The translations under genes and the position numbers were made by a program. A stretch of DNA of 30,180 nucleotides from REDI01 sp038123735 (GTDB lineage Bacteria; Myxococcota_A; UBA796; GCA-2862545). The stretch spans positions 1-30,180 of the forward strand of contig JAYPAP010000034.1 of assembly GCA_038123735.1 (NCBI GenBank), written 5' to 3'. Under the pieces are notes generated by a model. The model had not been told where the DNA came from and searched no databases. It worked only from the letters and a program-made list of their open reading frames with translations. Shown here piece by piece: positions 22,797-29,305 of the stretch (its first letter is position 1; every line of letters begins with the position of its first letter).

Positions 22797-24869
22797 TTGG
22801 AACAGCAGGTTGCCGATGAGGCAGGTCCAAACAAGGGTGCAGGGCGTCGTTGGCTCGGGTGTCTGGGGGTGCCACTCGCCTTGAGTTTGTTGGGGGTCGG
22901 CACGGTCGTCGGTTTATGGGGATGGTGGTCATATTCGGCTAGCCTTGCGGAAAAGCGTGCTTTGGAAGCACAGTCTGTTGAGGCGCAAGAGACCTTTGAT
23001 CCCACCCTTGAGGCGATGGAAAATGCTGCCAGCGAGCCAGGGGTGCCTGTCGATATCGACAAGACTATCCGGACGATTCATGAGATTGATCGAGCGCTAC
23101 AGTCATATGATGACTTTGAGAGCTACCTGGAGGCGGTCGGCACCCAGGACTACCGAGGTGTAGCCCCGGAGATTTTGGAGGCCCGAGGGGAGTTGCTCGC
23201 CAAGGTTCGAGAGCTCTATGCGATTCAGGTCGAGCAGGAAGAGCAACAGGCACTCTGGGATATGACGAAAGAGATGATGCTCGAGACCCTATCGGTCGTA
23301 GATGCCGAGGGTGAGTGGGGCACGCTCGGTCCCACCGGCGGATTCAGTGTGGACCGGGAGCAAGCGAAGGTTCTCCTCGACCAAATGCGTGACCGGCAGG
23401 AACAGGAGCGGCAGCAGATTCGAATCTTGGGAGAAGCGAGAGACGAACTATTCGAGGCCATGCTGGAATACTCAGATGTCTATTACGGCTACATCGAGCA
23501 GTGGGATCGGCTGTGCGTGCTCCGGGACCGGGCTTATCTCGCTGCGGTAGAGGGTGACTGGGAGGCGACCGAGCTGGCCGCGCGCGCAGCGATTGCGCAG
23601 GCGCCTTCGGAGCGGGAAGCGCATCTCCTGTTGGCTAGGGCGTTGATCGAGTCAGAAGACCCTGAGAAATGGGTAGAAGCCGACCAATTGCTTTCCGCAT
23701 TTGTGGACAAGCATCCTGGCTATTCGGCACCAGCTTTGCTCATGCTCGGCGCGATGGCTCAGCGCCAGGGTGACTCGGCAAAGGCCCGCTTACTCCTCCA
23801 GCAGAGTGCGGCCTACTTCCCCAAACAGGCGGGAGCTCTTACCGATATGCTCAACCCGTACGCGATGCGAAACTGGTTGCGAAAGACCCGGGATGGGACG
23901 GTGATCATCGAGTCGTACCAAGACACGATGCGGGGCGCCGGCTGGTTTAGTCCTGAACTTCACCTCGCCAAAGATGAGTTCGAGGCCGGTGATGTGGAGG
24001 CGGGCCGCCGAAGAGTCCTCGACCATTTCGCACGGCGCAGGACCCAGAAGCAGTGGGACTTCGTACTCTCGGATCTCGCATTTGCGCAGGACCTACTTGG
24101 TGACCAGGTGAGGGAACTCTTCCCCGAAGACGCATGGTTAGATCTTCAGGTTCGAGCACCGATGTGGGGGGAAGGTGTAGTCGTCTCCGTGGTGAACAGG
24201 ACCGATATCGTGCTGCGAAACGCTACGTTGGTTCTGCTCGTCCAGTTCACCGATATGCATCCCGGTGATTACGTGACCTTTGCGGCGGATACTCAGCCGG
24301 CCGTCAATGGTAATGCCACCACGGAGTTTGGGACATTACCGGTCAAGACCACCATCTTCGGAACGGAGAAGGGCCCGGACGATGTGGTGAGACACCGTGC
24401 CATCCTATTGACCGATGAGGCTATCCTTTGGGTCGACACCGATGAATATAAGATCGCGGAGCTGAAGCGAGAGCGAGCCCAAAAGGAAGCCGCGAAGCCC
24501 AACGGATGGTCGCAAGCGATGCAAGAAAGCTGGAAAGGTCTCTCAGAGGGCATGGCGGAGTCGAGCAGCGTCCAAGTCGTGCCTACTCTCGGTCGAGACA
24601 GCATTCGCGTGGAGTTGCCACGAGAACTCGCGCCGCTCCGACCATCATTCCGTCTTCATTACGGTCAGAACACGCTAACGGCAGAGTCAAATGAGCTCGT
24701 GGACGATGCGATCGTCCTCCGATTCGATGCCGTTGAAGACTTCACGAAAGCGGAGCTAGAAGACCTGCGACTCGTGGTCTCGACCACCCTTGGAGAAGTG
24801 ACCATCGTGTGGACACCTGAGGGAGAGATGAAGTTCAGGCTTGGGGATCAGAGCTCGGCTGCGCCGTAA
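22797..24869 (+). CDS. Membrane-anchored TPR-containing protein, function unknown
   Basis: 690 residues. TTG 22797 is favoured by GAGGGAG just upstream. A cytoplasmic N-tip precedes one membrane helix (about residues 20-45, CLGVPLALSLLGVGTVVGLW). A long acidic, probably coiled-coil stretch follows (EKRALEAQSVEAQETFDP; REQAKVLLDQMRDRQEQERQ). TPR-like helices lie around residues 240-345 (WEATELAARAAIAQAPSERE, GDSAKARLLLQQSAAYFP). A beta-rich C-terminal part follows (VRAPMWGEGVVVSVVNRTDI, VVSTTLGEVTIVWTPEGEMK). The orientation suggests an extracytoplasmic body tethered to the inner membrane. I recognise no characterised family. The 3' end overlaps the convergent SulP gene by 35 nt. Confidence 0.78.
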   Translation: MEQQVADEAGPNKGAGRRWLGCLGVPLALSLLGVGTVVGLWGWWSYSASLAEKRALEAQSVEAQETFDPTLEAMENAASEPGVPVDIDKTIRTIHEIDRALQSYDDFESYLEAVGTQDYRGVAPEILEARGELLAKVRELYAIQVEQEEQQALWDMTKEMMLETLSVVDAEGEWGTLGPTGGFSVDREQAKVLLDQMRDRQEQERQQIRILGEARDELFEAMLEYSDVYYGYIEQWDRLCVLRDRAYLAAVEGDWEATELAARAAIAQAPSEREAHLLLARALIESEDPEKWVEADQLLSAFVDKHPGYSAPALLMLGAMAQRQGDSAKARLLLQQSAAYFPKQAGALTDMLNPYAMRNWLRKTRDGTVIIESYQDTMRGAGWFSPELHLAKDEFEAGDVEAGRRRVLDHFARRRTQKQWDFVLSDLAFAQDLLGDQVRELFPEDAWLDLQVRAPMWGEGVVVSVVNRTDIVLRNATLVLLVQFTDMHPGDYVTFAADTQPAVNGNATTEFGTLPVKTTIFGTEKGPDDVVRHRAILLTDEAILWVDTDEYKIAELKRERAQKEAAKPNGWSQAMQESWKGLSEGMAESSSVQVVPTLGRDSIRVELPRELAPLRPSFRLHYGQNTLTAESNELVDDAIVLRFDAVEDFTKAELEDLRLVVSTTLGEVTIVWTPEGEMKFRLGDQSSAAP

Positions 24870-26601
24870 CGGAACGCCGGGAGAGGTAGGCTGTAATGGC
24901 CTCTGGGCAGGCGTTGCCCACCTCCTGTGCGGCATCAGCAATGGCTTGGTCCATCGCCCCAAACCACTCCATGCGCGATGGGTAAAGGTTTTCGCGACCC
25001 ACCGAATCGGCAATGCCTACCCGTTCCAGGAGTTTCATCGCCTCAGGGTTCATGCCCACGAGGTAAAGCGTACGCCCTTGCGAGGATAAGCGATTTTCAA
25101 TCGACTCGATGGTCGTGGCGGTCGTGTAGTCGAGGCCCCTTGTGCGCTTGATTCGGAGGATGAGGACCTGGACCCTCTCATCGGCCACAACGCTATCGAG
25201 GGCATGATAAAGTTCGTTCGCCGCACCAAAAAACAGGCTTCCCTCAACATGAAGAATACGAATAGGGGAGTCCGAGGGGTCCGTACCGTCAGACTCTCGC
25301 ACCCGGAAGCCGTCTACATACATCGTGCGAACGACCAGTTGTCGGGCCCGCCGCAAGAAGAGCACCAAACTGATGCCTACACCGAGGTAGATCGCCTGAT
25401 CGAGGGGCAGGATCCAGGTTCCTAACATCGTTGCGGTGAAGGCTGTCTTGTCACCGAGATCACCAGCGAGAATGGCTTTGATCTTTGGAAAGTCGACGAG
25501 ATCTACCGCGAGAACCATCAACAAACCTGCCAAACTGGCAACCGGAGTCAGGTCGACGATCGGGCCGAGGACCATCAATACCGCCAGCATCATCAGACCT
25601 GCTAGGACTCCGCCAACCCGGGTGGTGCCTGGGGTTCGTGCGTGGATCGCTGAACGGGAGAGACTGCCGCTGATGGGGTAGCCGCCCGAGAATCCTGAGA
25701 CCAAATTCGCTAGCCCCTGGCCAAAAAACTCTCGGTCACTCTGGAGTTGAAACCCGGTCTTGGCAGCGTTGCTTCGGGCGACGGCGCTGGACTCCACCAA
25801 GGAGAGAACCGTCGCGGCGACGGCGAGTGGGAGGAGGCTCTGGACCAGGCCAGCATCGGTGATGTTCGGAATCGCAACCGGAGGTATTCCAACTGGAGTT
25901 GGCGCAATGCTACTGGTGATTGCGACGCCCAAAGCATCCAGATCGAGTGCCCAGGATAGTAAGATACCACCCGATAGCACGATGATCGCGGAAGGGACTC
26001 GAGCATTGCCCGGCAGGAATCTGTTGATCTGCCGCAAGCAGAGGATCGCTAAGGTGGTCCCGAGGCCGAGCGCGAGAGTAATGTAGTTGACCCCTTCAAT
26101 GCCGGCGATCCATGAGCTGATTTGCGTGTAGACATTGCCGTGATCTGCGGGTGTCCCGGTGAGGTTTTTCAGCTGGCCAACCCCGATCAGGATGCCGGCA
26201 CCCGTGATGTATCCGGCGACCACCGCCGACGAAATGTAGTCTACCACGGAGCCAAGGCGTAGTAATCCAGCCCCCATCTGGAATATGCCAACCATAGTGG
26301 CCAAGACCAACGCAGCGGCCACCGGGTCATCGGTCGTGTTGGCGGCAATGGCCGAGCCAACGAGCAAGCTGAGAGCATTGGTTGGCCCTGCGATAACATG
26401 CGGTGAAGAGCGAACGAATGCGCTGAAGATCAGCGGCAGCGCGCCCGCAAAAAGACCGGTTGCAGGGGGTAAACCCGCAATCATTGCGTATGCGACACCT
26501 TGAGGGACCGCCAAAAAGGTGATGGCGGTGGCCGACAGGGTGTCGGTTCCAAACGATCGAGGCGAATAGCCCGTGAGATCAGGAAATAGTTTCTTTAGCA
26601 T
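24835..26601 (-). CDS. SulP family anion transporter with STAS domain
   Basis: 588 residues. The membrane part (about 1-420) has the SulP layout: DTLSATAITFLAVPQGVAYA then MIAGLPPATGLFAGALPLI, a VIAGPTNALSLLVGSA segment, and the conserved SGFSGGYPISGSLSRSAIHA with RTPGTTRVGGVLAG. A cytoplasmic STAS domain follows (about 445-555: IRILHVEGSLFFGAANELYH, VLILRIKRTRGLDYTTATTI). SulP proteins move sulfate, bicarbonate or other anions, usually by H+ or Na+ symport. Nothing nearby (no cys genes, no carbonic anhydrase) fixes the substrate. In the STAS loop the usual D-[ST]-[ST/G]-G pattern reads DYTTA, slightly atypical. The start is ATG, divergent from the metallophosphatase. Confidence 0.92.
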   Translation of the reverse strand: MLKKLFPDLTGYSPRSFGTDTLSATAITFLAVPQGVAYAMIAGLPPATGLFAGALPLIFSAFVRSSPHVIAGPTNALSLLVGSAIAANTTDDPVAAALVLATMVGIFQMGAGLLRLGSVVDYISSAVVAGYITGAGILIGVGQLKNLTGTPADHGNVYTQISSWIAGIEGVNYITLALGLGTTLAILCLRQINRFLPGNARVPSAIIVLSGGILLSWALDLDALGVAITSSIAPTPVGIPPVAIPNITDAGLVQSLLPLAVAATVLSLVESSAVARSNAAKTGFQLQSDREFFGQGLANLVSGFSGGYPISGSLSRSAIHARTPGTTRVGGVLAGLMMLAVLMVLGPIVDLTPVASLAGLLMVLAVDLVDFPKIKAILAGDLGDKTAFTATMLGTWILPLDQAIYLGVGISLVLFLRRARQLVVRTMYVDGFRVRESDGTDPSDSPIRILHVEGSLFFGAANELYHALDSVVADERVQVLILRIKRTRGLDYTTATTIESIENRLSSQGRTLYLVGMNPEAMKLLERVGIADSVGRENLYPSRMEWFGAMDQAIADAAQEVGNACPEAITAYLSRRSVTAQPSSDPQA

Positions 26602-26670
26602 TGCGGTCTGGGGAGCCGAGGGGCATGAAGTAACGAAGGCCGGGGGGGGTGGCTCCTCAAGTGTAATGCA

Positions 26671-26709
26671 ATGGCCTCAATCGCGCAGTGCACCCCTAAT
26701 TGAGGCCGT
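26671..26709 (+). promoter_or_regulatory. Leader hairpin sequestering the metallophosphatase ribosome site
   Basis: GGCCTCAAT (26673-26681) is the perfect reverse complement of ATTGAGGCC (26699-26707), 9 bp with a 17-nt loop. In RNA it extends by a U-G and an A-U pair to 11 bp. The 3' arm contains GAGG (26702-26705), the only evident Shine-Dalgarno for ATG 26712, so folding would occlude translation start. As DNA it could equally be an operator. The upstream part of this spacer (26602-26670) shows nothing else convincing. Confidence 0.5.
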
Positions 26710-26711
26710 TC

Positions 26712-27767
26712 ATGAACCCATTCCGTCAGCGCCTACCGGATGGACCCCTTGATATTGTCGGCGATGTACATGGGGAGTTGGAGGCCTTGCTCAAGGTGTT
26801 GCATCGTCTCGGATGCGACCCAGAGCGCGGGACGGCAGATCGACCGGTCGTCTTTGTTGGTGACTTAGTGGATCGTGGACCCAATAGTCCTGGTGTCGTG
26901 GAGCTATTTATCCGCTTACGTGAGGCTGGAATCGCCTGGGGAGTTGCAGGTAATCATGAGATCAACCTCATGGTGAAGGCGAAAAAGTCAGGAGGCGGCT
27001 GGTCATATGGCGATTCGACGGATGGATGGCAGCGACGTGATGGAGAGCATGTTCCGTATGGCTCGGTCATGGCGTCGGAAGAGGAGGTTGCAACCTATCG
27101 ACGTGCATTCGAGTCCATGCCGCTCATCCTGGAGCGAGACGACCTTCGGGTGGTTCACGCGGCTTGGTTGGACACTGCTGTAGAGGCATTGCCCATGGAA
27201 GGGGATGCTGGGGCCATGATGCAGCAGCGAGGGCAAGAGATCTGGAATGAACTCAAAGAATCAGGAATCGCGGCGGCGTATCGGTCTCTTTACGAGGAGT
27301 ATAAGGGGTTCAAGGTGCTCAATTTACGCCCTCCCGAGGTGTTCGCAGCGGCCCAGAAGGTGGCATTGACCAGCCAAAACCGAAACCCTGTGAAGGTGTT
27401 GACGAGCGGAGTGGAGCAGCCGGCGGATCAGGTACGATTTCTGGGAGAGAAATGGCGCTTTGTGAAGCGCCACCGATGGTGGGATGCCTACGGCCCAGGG
27501 CCGGCATGTGTGATCGGGCATTATTGGCGACCACGAGGACGACGCAACTCTGATCCCATCTGGGATGGGATCGACCGGTATGGATGGTTTGGCAGGCATC
27601 GGAACGTATTCTGCGTGGACTACTGCGTCGGTCGCCGATTTCGTGAGCGGGTGGAGCGGCCCGGGCAGCCCTTTGAGGGGGGACTGGCGGCGCTGCGGTG
27701 GCCAGAGCGTACGCTCATCTTCGATGACCGAGACGAGGCGATTCCTACCACCGGGTATCGAAGCTAG
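26712..27767 (+). CDS. PPP-type (calcineurin-like) metallophosphatase
   Basis: 351 residues from ATG 26712 (GAGG upstream); a TTG at 26700 would add four residues. The PPP signatures are exact: VGDVHGE (Asp, His), VGDLVDRGPNSPG, VAGNHEINL, VVHAAW and VIGHYW. This is the family of eukaryote-like Ser/Thr phosphatases, ApaH (Ap4A hydrolase) and PrpE. The protein is longer than ApaH and has an insert around VKAKKSGGGWSYGDSTDGWQ, so I would not give it a specific substrate. In a genome rich in Ser/Thr kinases, a protein phosphatase role is possible but unproven. Its stop interlocks with the SRPBCC gene (CTAG, 27764-27767). Confidence 0.88.
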   Translation: MNPFRQRLPDGPLDIVGDVHGELEALLKVLHRLGCDPERGTADRPVVFVGDLVDRGPNSPGVVELFIRLREAGIAWGVAGNHEINLMVKAKKSGGGWSYGDSTDGWQRRDGEHVPYGSVMASEEEVATYRRAFESMPLILERDDLRVVHAAWLDTAVEALPMEGDAGAMMQQRGQEIWNELKESGIAAAYRSLYEEYKGFKVLNLRPPEVFAAAQKVALTSQNRNPVKVLTSGVEQPADQVRFLGEKWRFVKRHRWWDAYGPGPACVIGHYWRPRGRRNSDPIWDGIDRYGWFGRHRNVFCVDYCVGRRFRERVERPGQPFEGGLAALRWPERTLIFDDRDEAIPTTGYRS

Positions 27768-28363
27768 GGGCTGACCGTCGGCTCTTGATCGGTATCTGGG
27801 GGCGAAGGTTCCGTATCAGGACTGTGGGGTGGATTCTCAGCCACCACCGCAAGGCGCGCGAGCCCATCTTCGAAGTCAGCGCCTACCAGCGGGTCCATGA
27901 GGGCGGAAAACAGGCCCCCAAAGATACCGCTATTCGTGCCTTTGAAACCCCAAGTGACGTTCGTTTTGTCGCCCTGAGGCTCAAACGTCCACCACCCATC
28001 AGATGAACCCATGCCGATGAACGTGATCTTCGTCTCGATACGACGGATGGCAATCTCTGTCTCACTGTTGGTGATCTCGTACTTTCCATCACCGCTATTG
28101 TCGCTGGTCCACTCGTAATAAGCCCCATCGCCCCGACTGGGCTCAGAGTAGGTGAAGACCATCGTCTCATCCCGCGCCCGCCAAGGCGACCACGCGGCAT
28201 GATTCCTCAGCTCGATGACCTGCTCAAAGACATGACCGGCCGGCGCGTTCACTATCCGCGACCGTTCGACGGCGTAATCACCGGGAAGAAGGTACAGAAT
28301 TACGAAGGTCATGAGTAGCAGTGCGCCAACGACGATACCACCGATACCTAAGATTCGTTTCAT
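27764..28363 (-). CDS. SRPBCC (START/polyketide-cyclase-like) protein with N-terminal membrane helix
   Basis: 199 residues from ATG 28363, chosen because GAGG lies six bases upstream; an ATG at 28381 would overlap speE by 11 nt. One membrane helix (about 4-25, ILGIGGIVVGALLLMTFVIL) is followed by an SRPBCC domain: VERSRIVNAPAGHVFEQVIE, AWSPW, GDGAYYEWTS, TNVTWGFKGTNSGIFGGLFS and ALMDPLVGADFEDGLARL. These folds bind hydrophobic ligands in a deep cavity. The C-terminal tail is Pro/Asp/Glu rich (HSPDTEPSPPDTDQEPTVSP). It lies 7 nt downstream of speE, so is probably co-expressed. The ligand is unknown. Confidence 0.82.
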   Translation of the reverse strand: MKRILGIGGIVVGALLLMTFVILYLLPGDYAVERSRIVNAPAGHVFEQVIELRNHAAWSPWRARDETMVFTYSEPSRGDGAYYEWTSDNSGDGKYEITNSETEIAIRRIETKITFIGMGSSDGWWTFEPQGDKTNVTWGFKGTNSGIFGGLFSALMDPLVGADFEDGLARLAVVAENPPHSPDTEPSPPDTDQEPTVSP

Positions 28364-28370
28364 GGTGACC

Positions 28371-29273
28371 TCATTGCTCATCGCGTGCCGCACGGGCCAC
28401 GGCGACGGTATTGTTGGCGATAAACGGGGGTAGGGCGAAGGAAGCCTGGTGAACCGCCGCCGAGTAGTACTGCGTGGTTCCAATCTGGCCCACTGCGGTG
28501 GGATCTGCTTCTGTTGGCTCTACTTCCTCAGCGGCACACAGGGCGAATACCCACTGGCCACCAGGATATGTGGGGATGGTGGCAACAAAGGCACTCACGA
28601 ACGGAAAGGAGCGACCCAGGTTGCCGAACATGAATCGTTGTCCTTCTGCCTGGAGCCACGGCGACATGCCCTGCGCCGCGACGAGGCCGTTCGGTCGAAG
28701 GGCGCGAAGGACTGCTTTGTAGAATGGCGGTTGGAAAAGCACAATACCTGGGCCAATCGGGTCTGCGCTGTCGATCAAGATGACATCGTAGGTGGATGGG
28801 GAAGCGCGATGGATGAACGCATTCCCGTCTTCCGTCAGTACATTTAGGCGTGGGTCGTCGAAGGCGGAGCCGATGGAGGGGAGGAACTTGCGGCTGACAT
28901 CGACCACCATCCCGTCGATTTCGACCATGTCAACGCGCTCCACGGTGTCGTGGCGCAGGACCTCTCTGGCCAGCCCACCGTCGCCGCCTCCGATGATGAG
29001 AACATTTCGCACCACGGTGTTTCGACGCGCTGCCATCATGGGCACGTGTGCCAGCATCTCGTGGTAGACGAACTCATCGCGCTCGGTGGTCATCATGCAG
29101 CCATCGAGGAAGAGCATGCGCCCGTAAGCCGGACCTTGGGCGACAACGACGTCTTGGAAGTCGCTGCGACCTTCGAATAAGGTGGCTGAGGTGCGAAATC
29201 CGAACCGAAGGTCCTCGGCTTCTGAGCCTGCGATTGAGAAGTGCTCAGTGACCCATTTGTCAGCGTTGCTCAT
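28371..29273 (-). CDS. speE: Polyamine aminopropyltransferase (spermidine synthase) SpeE
   Basis: 300 residues. Spermidine synthase transfers an aminopropyl group from decarboxylated S-adenosylmethionine to putrescine. Family features in order: FQDVVVAQGPAYGRMLFLDG, TTERDEFVYHEMLAHVPM, the nucleotide-binding VLIIGGGDGGLAREVLRH, VEIDGMVVDVSRKFLP, DPRLNVLTEDGNAF, YDVILIDSADPIGPG (catalytic Asp region) and FQPPFYKAVLRALRPNGL. The bases just upstream of the ATG form a hairpin that includes the GGAG ribosome site. No speD or speA is in the window, so the donor and acceptor pathways are elsewhere and the exact amine is unproven. Confidence 0.92.
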   Translation of the reverse strand: MSNADKWVTEHFSIAGSEAEDLRFGFRTSATLFEGRSDFQDVVVAQGPAYGRMLFLDGCMMTTERDEFVYHEMLAHVPMMAARRNTVVRNVLIIGGGDGGLAREVLRHDTVERVDMVEIDGMVVDVSRKFLPSIGSAFDDPRLNVLTEDGNAFIHRASPSTYDVILIDSADPIGPGIVLFQPPFYKAVLRALRPNGLVAAQGMSPWLQAEGQRFMFGNLGRSFPFVSAFVATIPTYPGGQWVFALCAAEEVEPTEADPTAVGQIGTTQYYSAAVHQASFALPPFIANNTVAVARAARDEQ

Positions 29274-29275
29274 CG

Positions 29276-29297
29276 GCGCTCCAGCATCGAGGAGCGC
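29276..29297 (-). promoter_or_regulatory. Hairpin sequestering the speE ribosome site
   Basis: On the minus strand GCGCTCC, an 8-nt loop and GGAGCGC form a perfect 7-bp stem ending two bases before the speE ATG. The GGAG in the 3' arm, five bases from the ATG, is the only visible ribosome site, so the stem would mask it. There is no U-run after the stem, so it is not a standard terminator for the upstream beta-helix gene. Polyamine-responsive or temperature-responsive control is conceivable but unproven. Confidence 0.5.
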
Positions 29298-29305
29298 ATC
29301 CTACT

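Noticed and set aside
22726..22887. Short + ORF starting MNCDYCGLRG before the TPR membrane protein
   Set aside because: The CxxC start looks like a zinc ribbon, but there is no clear ribosome site, the rest is not protein-like and most of it overlaps the larger gene out of frame.
26602..26670. GGAGCC/GGCTCC pair and a G-run in the SulP/metallophosphatase spacer
   Set aside because: Six-base arms about 30-40 nt apart in G-rich sequence are expected by chance; no promoter elements could be supported.
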